Assembly (NCBI RefSeq): GCF_949628215.1 | Contig: NC_134281.1 | Location: forward strand, 44,908,512-44,972,511 | Direction: 5' to 3' | Length of the DNA stretch: 64,000 nucleotides | Source of the DNA: Phalacrocorax aristotelis | Lineage: Eukaryota > Chordata > Aves > Suliformes > Phalacrocoracidae | Shown here: piece after piece, positions 50,001 to 62,000 of the stretch | Position numbering within the stretch: the first letter of the stretch is position 1 | Layout of the letters: each line of letters starts with the position of its first letter | Translations under genes and position numbers: made by a program | The notes under the pieces: model-generated | What the model was told of the DNA's origin: nothing | The model's input: the letters and a program-made list of their open reading frames with translations, nothing else | Databases searched by the model: none

Positions 50001-53000
50001 AAAAATTCTAGGTTTTCTGGAAATCGGTGCTGGAAAGCCCTTGGGGTTTGAGTGCTCACCCTCAAGGTTTGGATGCCCACCCGTAGGGTTTGGGAAATTT
50101 GTTCCCACTGCCTTTTTTTTCCCTTTTTCTTCTTTTTCTGGCATGTCCCCAGGGTTTTGCACAGCTGCTCCAGCATGGCTGCACTTCTACCGCTTCGGCG
50201 GGGCTAAAGGTGCCTCAGTGTTTACCTTAGCAGCGGTGATGGGGAGGGGAATAAAAAAGAAATAAAATGTCACTTCGCAGCCTTGTAAATCATTCATCAA
50301 GGGCTGACCAATTTGGCTCCCATCCTACAATATGCTCAGGGCACTTGTGGGTTTTTAATTACCAAGTTCTGCCAAGCGCCACATGTGCGAGGAACTTTAA
50401 ATCCCCGTTTACACCGTGAAGGCATAGGTGAGATTTTGGGGTGTTTAGCACGGAAAAATACTCTGTGGTTTTGTGGAAAAATGGGCATTTTTCTACAAGA
50501 GTTTTTCTGCCCTCCTCCCTCTGCTCCCTGTTGCAGAAGGGAAGGAGGAGGGCGGCGCACTTCACCCCTGGATACCCAAATACATGTCCATCCTCACTTC
50601 CCACTGCTTCGGGATCCATTTTGCTTTGGGAGATTCCCCCAGCAAAGGATTATGGTGTGCTGGAAATCTCTTGAAACCATAAAATATCACCTTGGCAGCT
50701 TTATTGCAGCGCTCGCCGCCTTGGGAGAGAAGCGTTTTGCGTGATAGAGGGTTTAATAAAGGAAATTCCAAATGGGCTCACTGCAGTTTGGGGCTTGGTC
50801 TTATATATTTTTGCATTAAGAACCGTCATCTGCTTTGCAGAGAAACTGCAATATGTTCATGGCCTTGGATTAAGATTTGGTTTTACTTTTATAGCTGACC
50901 CACTTGGGGGGATGGAGGGAGGGGGAGAACTGGGTTCACTCCCTCTCCCGTCTATTTTTGCTGCCGTCTGATGTATAAAAAGAGCCTGGAACGGGCAGGC
51001 TTATTTTTCCTGCCAGGACTTTTTTTTATTAACTGTAAAAACACTCAGATCTGGCCTTTGCTGTTGATGTGGGGAAGGCTGCTTGGGATGCCTTGTTCAG
51101 GGGAATGGTGGGAGCATGGTAAGGGCCATGCCTGGGGGCGCAGGACCCCGTAGCCGCAGGGGTACCTCGGTTGTTTTGCCAAGGGGGTCTCTTATGGGGG
51201 AATCAGCTTCCGCTGTCATCTCTGGCACTTGCAGCTCTGAGATGCTGGGGTGGGAAAAACAACCACTGGACTGGTGCGGTCCTGGCCTTCATTCCGCGTC
51301 CTGCATGCCAGCTCCTGCTGGAGAGTGTGATGGAGGGAGCACAAGGCAGTGGTTAGACTGATTCTTTCCTGCCTCTGCAAGGCTTTCTGATCCAGAATAG
51401 CAAGATTCCCAACCAGACATTGGGGTCCCACTTTGACACTCCTTAGTCCGTAATAATCCTTGGTTTTCTGGGCTGCCCAAGTCCTGACACCCCAGCTTAC
51501 CCCTTTGCTCACATCTTGTGGTTGTCACTGCATCAGATGCAGTTGGGGGCCAGGGCTGGCTCGGCTGCTGTCAGGACACAGGGTTTGATGGGGTCGGGGT
51601 GCTCCGAGCTTTGGTATAAAACCAAGCCTGAGCAGGCTCACCTGTACCCCGCCTGCCTGTGGAGCTTCCTCGGTGGGAAATTTTTCAACCGATTTTTTTC
51701 ATGGTGGACGATTTTCCTCCACTTTGCTACATGGTTTTAGGTGCTTAAGTCCATTGTAAAAATTCATGGAGGGAGTAGTTCAGTGATCCAAACCTAGTTA
51801 ATATCAGTGAGGCCCCCTTGTAACTGCCCTGGGAATGGGGGTTCATTTGGTGATGAGTAAACAAGAGTGCACTTCAGCGGCCCAGGTACCACTCCTAACC
51901 CAGCAGGGATGTGTTGCCAGCAGTAGACTTTAGGGAAAGACCTTTTTCTTACCATTTTCTTTCTGGGTAAGAGCCTCCTATCATGCTGATGCTTCCCCAG
52001 CACTGCCAGCTCCACAGTGCAGTGAGAAAGTAAATATGAATAGAGTTGCTGAGCAGGAGCAAGCGGGGTGTCCATTTATTCCGGGTCAGCCCCCATACCT
52101 CCTTCTTGGGGCTGGAGCTGCTCAGCTGGCTTGTTCTGGGGATGTGCGATCAGGAGCATGACCCCCACAGATCAGGTGTGATGAATTTGGACATCCGTAA
52201 TTAAACCATGGCATGTTGGTGAGGTCAGAGAAACATCTTTTCCAGAGGACAGAACTGATCTGGCAAGTGCAGAGGGGGAAGGTGGCGTAAGAAAAGCATT
52301 TAAAAAGCCTCAAAACAGCTTCTGCCTGAAGTGATGCATTGGATGAGGCTCCTCGGTGGATTAATGAGACTAAATGCCTGGGTAAATGAAAAAATAAGCC
52401 CCAGAATTATCCCTGGTTTTTGCTTGGCCATCTTCTCCGTGGGCAAATTGCAGAGGCCGATGGTCCTCTGGCTCCAAGCATTCTCTGCTTGTTCCCCCAT
52501 AGGGGAAAATGCCTGGGGCATAGGGAGCGATGCTCAGGGCTTTGGAGGTAACACTAATTAGCTCAATGTAGTGTGACAGGGGAACAGCTTTTTTAATGTT
52601 TTTTTCTTAACTCCAACTTAAAGCACTGTGCTTGTCCTGGTTTTGTTCCCCACAGAGCGCAGCTGCCGCCCCGAGTCCCGTGCTTGGAAACATTCCCCCG
52701 AACGACGGGATGCCCGGGGGCCCCATCCCACCCGGTTTCTTCCAGGTAGGCTGCCTCTTCTCCCAGTGCTCACCTCCACACCGTGCACGTGTTTGCTTAC
52801 GCTCTGGGTGTCAGTGCTGTCGTGCCTGTGTTTTTTTTCCAAGGGGATGCTAGGGAAGCAGCATGCCCGCAGAGCTGACCTGTCTAGGAATAACTCATGT
52901 TCTGCTGTCCTTCCGTGTTTGCTTTCTATTTTTTGTAGCCTTAAAGCAAATTTCTTTCTTGCTCGAAGAGGTTACTGTGTATTTACAACCAATGCTTTTT

Positions 53001-56000
53001 TTCAAAGCTGCTTGGTTTGTGTTTGGGTTGGGACTGTATTTGTTCTCCGGTCCTAACAGACATGCATAATTGAAAACATTCTGGATTTTGATTCCTGAAA
53101 CTTCCCCCCACCCCCCGGTTAACCACTTGATTTTTTCCAAATGCAATCACTGAAAGCATTAACAAATGCTGGCTGCGGCTGCAAGCAGGAGACGGCTTCA
53201 GCCAAGTCCCCGAATGCCATGGAGGCACCTTGTAAGCAAATACCTAACAAAGTCCCTAAAGTCCCCTTGCTCCTTCCTTCTCCCACACCGAGCTCTGACT
53301 GAGGAGGGGGTAAGGTATGTTTGGAGTGACGCTGATGGAAAGGATCTCGACAAGCACACAGAAAAAGAGTTTTCAAAACTTGAACCATGGAGGTTTTTCT
53401 TATTTCTCTGGAATCTCTTTGCATGGCATGAGCTGTGCTGGTTTGCAGCGGCATAAGCTCTCGGTGCATTAAAATCTTCCTTCCTGAGGAAGAAACACTT
53501 GTTCATGTAACAAATGGGATAAGAGTTGAAAGGAATATTTGTTTTGGCAAGCTGGTTTTTTTTTTTATCTTGGCTTGTGATTTGTATATGGGAGAACTTC
53601 TCAGGCAGTAGACAGGCAGACTCGATAAGGCACTTGTGATTTATTGTGGCGATATCTGAGCCTGATATCGCTGTTTCTGTGTGTATGGGAAGGGGGAAGC
53701 AGGGTCCTGTCTGATTTTTTTTAGAGAGATCCCATTTCCTGAACATGCTTCTGACAAAGTAGGAATATCTGATATTGATTGGGAACCCTAAAATGGGTGA
53801 ATCTTGTTGCAGCGCTTGGCGGCACGAGGTGAAGCCAACAGCAGAGATGCTATCTCGCAGGTCATAGCTGCTGCCAGCAATTTGAGTGCCAAGCTGCTGC
53901 TTCCAACAAATGTGTCTCCAAAAGCCCTGATCTCGCCCCGCTATGAAGCTGACTGTCCTTTGGGGCTCCTGCGTCACGCAGAGCTGCGAGGGCTGCAAAA
54001 CTGGCACAAAGTTAGGGCAAGGCTTCAAGAGTATGGGTTGGCTTTCCCCGAGAGAGGAAGGTGAGGAAGAGGAGTCGCATGTCCCCAGACGTGCTTTGCA
54101 TGCTCCTGTCTCGACTCCTCCCATTGACAGCTTCCAAGCTGTCCCCCTTGCTTTTCTTTCTGCCCTCCCATAGCATTTTTGCACTGAGGGTCCGATTCAG
54201 GAGTGAATAACCCATCCTAGCTTCCTACCTCTTTTGTGGCAGGACTAGGAGCTGCTGGGGAAGGGGGGCTCAAAAGCAGCTCTGCTTTCTTAGGGCTTTG
54301 GTGTGGGGGGTCCTGAAAACCCGGCAGAAGTAATGGCACTGGTGCAGGTGTTGTGTGTGGGGACTGCCTGTCCCTGGAGCTGCCGGAGGGAAGAGAGGAG
54401 GGGTGCCGATGCATATGGCTCACATGTGACATCTCAAGAGCCTGCCTTCCCTGAAAGCCCTCCAACATCTGGTTTCTCCTCCCAGCCCTGGGGGTGGAGG
54501 GGAGGAGGGGAGAAGAAAAATCCCACCTTTTAACAGTCTGAACATCACCCCCATGAAAGCCTGTCTGATTTATTGCGGGTGCTGGTGCTTGTTCCAGCTT
54601 CAGGAGGTGCTGGAGACCAGCTCTTGCAGGGGTGGGCTGGTGGCTTGGTGGCTAGCCGCTTGCAGCTTGGGGGAAATTGTAGGAAATTGAAGTCTTGAAC
54701 TTAAGAGGGCAAAAGCAAAAAGGTCACAGGAAATGCAAAGGACCTCTCCCTGACCCTTGGCGTGCCAGCTATGGGAGTGGGTGAGGTTCCTGGTGGTACC
54801 ACCCCAGCCAGTGCCTTCCCCATGCCAGGAGGCTGGGGGCTGGAGAGTTGCTCAGGGTTTCAGCAGCTTGATCTTTTGCACTGTACTGCAGGAAGCAGGG
54901 ACCTAAAGGGATATCCCTGAGGACAGCAGGCACGGGTTTTTGAGAGGTTTTAGATGGCCTGATCCTGCCTTGGCATGGTGGGACATCATGCCAGGAGCTG
55001 AGAAGGGAGTCACCAGCAAAGCTCAGGTTGCAGAAATCCCTTGCTGCCACCCTGGGAGTGCATGAACTGCCCCCCAGCCCCACGCATTCGGATGTGTGCT
55101 GCTGTTTGGCAAAGGGAAAAAATTATATGGACCATTCCTGGGAGCTAGTGGCCCAAAAACCCAAGGGAGCAAGCTTGGAGGAGAAGTGATGCTCCAGGAA
55201 GGGGAGAAGAGAGGAGGAGCCCAGGCTGCAGCACTTGTCCATAGCTGCCGTCTTACAGGGAGAGTCCCTTCCGCGCACTGGGGCTTAGCAATGACCTTTG
55301 GGCTGGGGGCCAAGGGAAATGCATCCTGCAGAGTCTCACAAAACCTTCCCAAAATGATGGGAAAGGAGAGGCCCTGGGTGCCCTTTCGTTGCTAGGGCAT
55401 TGCGTCGTGCCAGCCGGCGGCACGGATTTCGGCTGTGCTTCGGACAAAAGGTGGCCGGGTTGACTGCTGGTGTGGGTAGATGCTTTTATTTAAATCTCTC
55501 TTTGTCCCTTTGAGATGAGCAAACAAACCCTCTGCTCATCCTCAGAAAGGTCATCAGAGGCGTTCCTGCTTTTGTTTTGAAAGCTGGATTGATGCCGGGG
55601 TGCAGATCCCTCAAAGAAGGGACAGGGGGGTGCCAGGGAAATGTAGAAAAGAAAATTTAAAATGAAAAGCAATTAATACCACACCTTTCTACTACTAAAT
55701 AAATGGGGAGGGACCCAGTCAGCAGCCCCCCGCCATGGCCGTGCCTCCTCTTCCCAGTGCGAACTCCCCACACCACCCCGTACTCCGCACGCTGATGAAA
55801 TGGAAAGTTGACCATAAATCAATGTCGGCGGCTGTGTTAGCTATGCATCAGCGGCTCGGCGCCGAGATGCACCAAAACAAAGCACCGGCTGCTCAGTGTT
55901 CCCACACTGCCCCCTAATGCAGAGAGACCTCGGGAGCCAGGGAGGACAGGGGGCTCCAGATCCTGGGGGGCTCCCCCCTAAAACTCCCTGCCCTCCCCAC

Positions 56001-59000
56001 CTCTCCTCCCTGCATCCTGGGGCTTGTCTCTTTGGGTAAGGGCACCCATGGGGGTGAGGATGGTAAAGCCAGGGGCAATAAGAAGGGGTCCATGTTGTCC
56101 TGCTCCCTCCTTGGATGCCACCATTTTCCCCCTGCTTGGCTGACCTGACATCCTAGTAGGATTTGCCACTACTCCACGGGTGCCACCACCTATGGTCAAC
56201 CAGCTCCAGCGAGGTGGCACAAGAGCCACAAATGAGGCTGCCCTTCCCAAAATCCCAGGTCAGAGCTCACTGTCAGCCTCGCACCAGGCAGGGTTTGAAG
56301 GAAGGTGGCTTACAAGCTGGAGGAAAGGAAAAGCAAGCATTGGAGAAAGTTTTTTTTCTGAAAGTTTAGTAGGATGCCCGAGGCTTTTGTACCGAGCGTC
56401 TGGAGCATATGGTGGGATTTGCAGTCAACTTTCTCTCGGGTGCTCCAGCCAGATGGAGGTGACTGTTCTTGGCTCCAGCTGACATGGGTTTGTTTCCTGA
56501 AGAGCTTGTGTTTAACATATTCCTTAAAACCAGGCTTCTGCAGTTGGGAGCCCCAGCTGCAGGCGAGGCAGAGCTCCTGCCCACGGCTGCCTTCCGCCGT
56601 CTGCAGGGGAACTTTGCCCGCCTTGCCTTGCCTTGCCTTGCCTTGCCTTGCCTTGCCTTGCCTTGCCTTGCCTTGCCTTGCCTTGCCTTGCCTTGCCCTG
56701 CCCTCCCTGCCCTGCCTTGCCTTGCCTTGCCTTGCCCTGCCTCGCCTTGCCTCGCCTTGCCCTGCCTTGCCTTGCCTTGCCTTGCCTTGCCTTGCTCCCT
56801 CTCAGGAAGGTGCGGTTGAGTCCTCGCCCAGCACCACGTGCTGGAAGGCGGCCATGGTCCTCCTCACCGGGGACACCTGGAGCATCTCTCCTAAAGGCTC
56901 CTTCAGGGATATCTTTTTTTTTTGTTGTTGACAACTTGCAAAACTTCCCTCTCCTTCGGTAAGAATAAAGTGCTTATCCAATAAACCCAGGCACATCTTT
57001 AATTAATATCCATCTAATTTATTTTAGTATTTTCTAATGTCAAAACTGGTAGGCAGGGGCAGGTATTTTAAAACACAAGATGCCTTCCTATTGCTAACTC
57101 TAAATTGTCAGTATCTCATGGCAGCGATGCTTTGCCTTCTCGTACCATCCTGCTTTGTTCTGCCACCCCCAGAGGTGCTTGAAATGTTTTTAAATAGAAA
57201 AACTCCCCCATTAGCTGAAAGTATGTAGCCCATAAAACATGATCCATTTGTGGTGAATTATGCTGGAAACATAAATTGACACGCGCAGAGCTATGATTGC
57301 TCGTGCCATTTTCCATCTTTAATATTTTACAAGAAGTTTGAGGAGTCGAGCTTGTGAAAGACAGAATGGAAATAACCTGATCGCCTGGAAACTCCCCATA
57401 GAAAGCAGCCGAAAACTTCACTTGTCTGACGGGCCAGGTTGGGATTTTAAAGTCCTTGTAGCAGGGATTAAAAAAAGAAGCAGAGAGGAGGCTGGGGCAC
57501 TGAGAGCTGTTGGAAACAGTTTCCTCTAATGCCATTTTAGCTGTTTGGGGTTGGTTGGTGAGGTTTTTTTGAGGCAGCTACAGGAAGGTGAAGAGTAACC
57601 CCCCCATGCAAGGCATCCAGCTTGGAAAGAAAAATAGAGAAAAAAATGAGAACTCGAGAGATGATGGAGTTTCTCTGGTTGGAGAGAGTGCTGGTCTTGA
57701 GATGAGAGTGAATTAACTGCAGAGCAGGTTCTGCTCGCCCAGCACAGCATGTCAGATGGAGCTGTGCTGAGGGGATGCAGTGCTTGGGCATTTGGGATCT
57801 GGAGGGAGGTGGAGCAGAGGAAGCAGGACTGTGCGTGTGTTCAGCCTCCCTTTGTAACAGCACTAGTTAATTACTGCTAAATACACATTTTTTAAGAAAA
57901 AAAGGTGGTTCTGTTGGTTGGAGCCCACATGACATCTCTGCAAAACACTTGTCTCAACCGCCGTGATCCATCGGGATCATCTCCGCTTCCTCTGCAGTGA
58001 GGGAAACCCATGTGAAAAAGCAGCCCATCCAGCAGGCGTTCCTGGCCAAACGCAGGTCCCGGACCTGAAACATCTGCAAATATTTATGGAGATAACAATA
58101 TCCAGAGGGTCTGCATTTCTGTTGAAGCAGCATGGCTGTGCCGCAGGGGCACGGGAAGGGGCTGTGGCAGTTGCAGCCTGGAGCAAGCATTTCAGATGTG
58201 GCTGCTCGTTGCTGTTGTGAAAAAGAAGAAAAGAATGAAGAAAAAAAGAAAAAAAGCCCCTTTCAGCTCCTCCCTGCCTGCTGAGACGTTTGCAGGAGCT
58301 GGGCATCTGCAGACACATTATTCAGAAGTCTCTGCCAGGAGCAGTACCATGTGGGATAATGCAATGGCAAGGATATTCTCGCTGGTCAGCAAAGCGTGGC
58401 ATGGAGCCTGGAGCATCCTGAGGAGCAGCCTTGGGGTGGCGAGGGAGGACCACGCTCTGAAGGATGCATTTCAGCAGCACAAACAACTGATGCTCTCTGG
58501 ATCCGATTGCAACGGAGGATTTTTCTCCAGCGAAAATGCTGCCATGTCTTTTATAGACACTTTTTCTACAATAACCAAACACTGCTTGCTCTGAAGACTT
58601 TAAATCACCCCCAAAACGTCACCTCTAGGCCCATCCGGGGTGCATGTAGGTGGCCATGTGCCCCGTGCATTCGATTCCTGTTAACCCCACACCCTCACAC
58701 GCCAGGGGATACAAGAAGGAGGACATCAGGGATTTAATAACTTCAAGATGGGGTCTGCGTGCCTGTCCAGGCAGTACCTGGATAACAATGACCTCTTCCT
58801 TTTGGCGCAGCAAGGCAGGTGTTGTGGAGGACCTGTTGATTCCTGCACTAATGAGACTTAAGGGCTGGTCTCTGTGAATCCCTGTTTGTCCTTTCCACTT
58901 GGTTTCATCACTTGTTCACCTTTGCCAATCTTCCCTACCCCAAATCTGCAGCTGTGATTTGTAAGAAGGGCTTTGGTGGTAGCCAGACCTCGTTGAGGGG

Positions 59001-62000
59001 TGCTGAGCTCCATGAACCAGCGGCGGGAGGTGGCTGCTGCCCCTGATGCAGTTAGCATGTGTACAGTTAGCCACCTCAGAAGCAAAAATAAGTCAAGTTT
59101 CATGCATGGAAATTACTTCTGCTAAAGGTGGTTGATGCTACAGTTGGACCACAGAGGTTTGGCTTCACTGTAGTGGGACATGATTGGAGAAAGAAGTTGT
59201 GTTAGCGCCGGGGGGTTGTCCTGAGGTGCTGTGACCTCTTCCAGCCAGCGTTTGCCAGGCAGCAGGGGCAGGGGCTGGTTGCCTTCGGCTCCTAGATAAT
59301 AAATGGTGGTGTAAATGGTGGGACTTCATTTCCTTGGGTGCAGTGGCTGGAGTGGAGAGGCTGGCAGGAGGCTGTTGGTTTAAATCCACTTGGCTCCATC
59401 TCTCCGCCGAACCGCTCAAATAAGAAAAAAAAAAAAAAAGAGGGAAAAAACCCCACCCTCTTACTTTATTTACATTGCACTCAAGTTTCCGCCGTACAAA
59501 AGATTTGCAGGTGCAAATATGTCCTGCCTTCATTAACTTCCCCTCCCTTTTTAATTTATGTGATTTCAATTTTCCTTCCCTGTACTGTTAATTAGGGGAC
59601 CCTCTAATCAGTACCATTATCACAGTGGTATTCATGTTTAGGAAAGCTGCTAAACAAATGCTTGCAAAATTGCTAAATGGCTAATTAATGTCTGTTAATT
59701 AAGAAAATTGCTCATGGTAACAAACCATGCCATTGCTGGCAGCAGCTAGAAGGCGAACACTTGTTGAAATTAGTAACGAGGCAGGTAGAGAACATCTGCT
59801 CCGGCGCCGGTCCTGGAGCCTGCCGTCGCTTCCCATCACCTACTGACAAAGCTTGTTTGCTTTCTCTACCAATTACACCTCCTTTGACTCAAAAAATACA
59901 TTTTTTTGTTCCTTACATTAACACGCACTGGTATATTCTTGCACCAAGCTCGCGGTTTTTCCAAGCAAATTTTCATTTCGTGCTTTTAAGGGAAATTTTA
60001 AATTTAAAAAAAAAAAAGAAAAAGTGGGTGTTCAAGCCCAAAATGTCAGCGGCTGCTGCATTGCAGCCTTAAACCTGCACCGACTAATCTCTCCTTTTTT
60101 CCCCTAGACATCCTTTCTTTGCTCGCAAGCCATTTTACTCGCATCCTTAGGGAATCCACCTCGAGGAATGATGTTGCAGCCGTACAGTCTGGCGATGCAG
60201 CCCCGGTTGTGCCAGCCAAACGCTGCCCAGGCGCGAGCTGGGACGTGCTCCTTGTCCTCTGTACTCGCTCCAGCACCTCCACTGAATCACAGTTAAAAAT
60301 AAAAACCCAGAGGTGTCTCCAGCCTTTGGGATGAGAGAGGAGAAAATATTTTTTTTTGTTTGGGGTGTTTTTGTATTTCCCCCAACCTCTCTGGTCCTCT
60401 CCTGCATATTTTTTATTCCTCGTTGCACGCCCTTGCAAAGTGTTTCCCTGTGTGTTTATCATTGCAGACTTGGTTGAACTACCGGACCATTTACCGTCAA
60501 TGTGGCTGCTGTATTTTGACAGATGTTCTGATTTTTAAATTTTTTTTTGCATATATCATTATTCATTGTTCAGCTACAAATTAATAGAAAATCAACTAAA
60601 AAGAGGAGAAAAAGAAAAAAATTAAAAATGGGAGAACTGACTCCCCAACAAAACAGGTCCACCCGTCAATCCTTTTTTTAGCTCTTTCTGCGCTTTCATG
60701 TGCTAATCTATAACCTCCTTCTACTGTCTGACCTCACAGGGACCGCCTGGGTCACAGCCCTCGCCACACGCACAGCCTCCACCCCACAATCCTAACAGCA
60801 TGATGGGACCCCACAGTCAGGTAAAGACACTAGCGATGGGTAGGGCTGTGAACCGGGACGTGCGCTCGATTTGGTTTTTTCCCCCTCCCTCTATAAGCAT
60901 GCTGGGCAGCGGGTACCCGCTTCCCCGGGGAGCATCCCCCCGGGCACCCCAGCTCTGAAGCAAAATATTGGGTTTTTTCCCTTTTTTTTTTTCTTTTTCC
61001 TTTTTTTTCGGATGTGCAGTTGTCAATGGACTGAGAAGTCAATCATGGGTATCAAACTGTTTTATCTTCCCAAGGTAGCCTGAGAAATTTAACTTGATGT
61101 GGGTTTTTAAGCTTCTGTTAGTAGCAGCAGTTGTAAAAAAAGTAACTTTAAGTCTTTCTTCTTTTTTTTTCAGTACTTAGCACTGGGGTTTTTTTTGTGT
61201 GTGCGTGTCTGTATGTGCTTATTTGCCACTTTTTTTAATATATCTCTATATATTTAAACTTGAACAGTATCTAACACTCAGGGTTTCCCATGCACTAATT
61301 TTAACAGCCTCACCTAGTATTGCTGATGTCAAATGCTCTCAGACAATAAACCTACAGAGAATATGTTTAAGAAATGGACTCCGGACACCTTTTTTTTTTT
61401 CCTTTTGAAACTTAACTTTTTTAAAAAGGATGTCTCCAGAAAAAAAAAAAAAACAAACCACCAACCAAAAAAACAAACCAACAAACAGTGTGTACAGTCT
61501 AACCGGCGTGCGTGGGGAGTGTGCTGCCTCCCTGCAGCTCGGCCCTGACCTCCCTTTTGTGTCCCTGCAGCCGTTCATGTCGCCGCGCTACGCCGGAGGT
61601 CCCCGGCCCCCCATCAGGATGGGCAACCAGGTACTGCGCTCCCAGGCTCTGTGCCAGCGGGTTTCCTGGGGATGGCTTTTATTTGGGGAGGGGGACAAGG
61701 GCCAGGTGTCCTGCAGACACCCCTTGGGTTTGGATGGGAGGCATTGCCTCCCTCAGGCATCCTCTGTTTTTTTGGTGCTGGACCATCAAGTGTCACATAA
61801 CTTTTTTTTTTTTCTTTTCTGAGGTTGGGGCATATCCAGGGTGTAAACAGTGGTGGGCCACGTGCTGCTTTTTATTTGTGGTGTTTTCAGCACGGCCATG
61901 CCATGCCTCAGGCTCACTGCCCAGCTGGATTTTCCCTGCAATCGCAGAAAATTAAAGTGATGGAGATAATCCTGCTGCTGGGTTGACCGAGCGCTTAGAT

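Larger units (their letters stand above)
18223..52655 (+). other. SSBP3: SSBP3 intron 4 (34.4 kb)
   Basis: GT-AG intron (GTGAGT...CCCCACAG) separating the LUFS-domain exons from the proline-rich exons. I find no exon of another gene on either strand. The content is GC-rich, unremarkable DNA with homopolymer and short tandem repeats, interrupted by AT-rich islands dense in homeodomain-type TAATTA cores (for example at 18251, 23340, 23422, 27664, 28664, 38044, 39076, 39086, 40101, 41574, 45807, 46847, 50356, 52198 and 52555). Several islands are listed separately as enhancer candidates. The many open frames of 60-260 codons look like chance. Confidence 0.9.
52746..60739 (+). other. SSBP3: SSBP3 intron 5 (8.0 kb)
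   Basis: GT-AG intron (GTAGGC...CTCACAG). It holds an unusually long minus-strand open frame (53198-54124), a CTCF-like site (55907-55920), a CCTTG pentanucleotide array (56621-56795), an A/T-rich element with three TAATTA cores (59589-59701), and scattered A or T homopolymers. No additional SSBP3 exon is supported. Confidence 0.9.

Noticed and set aside
56374..56962. Frames of 100-185 codons made of Leu-Pro-Cys-Leu-Ala units
   Set aside because: Direct translation of the (CCTTG)n array, open in every frame.
61141..61260. Extra exon in intron 6 after the strong T-rich CAG at 61171-61173
   Set aside because: The sequence after it runs into a stop within about 80 bases and has no usable donor. 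More likely a decoy acceptor.
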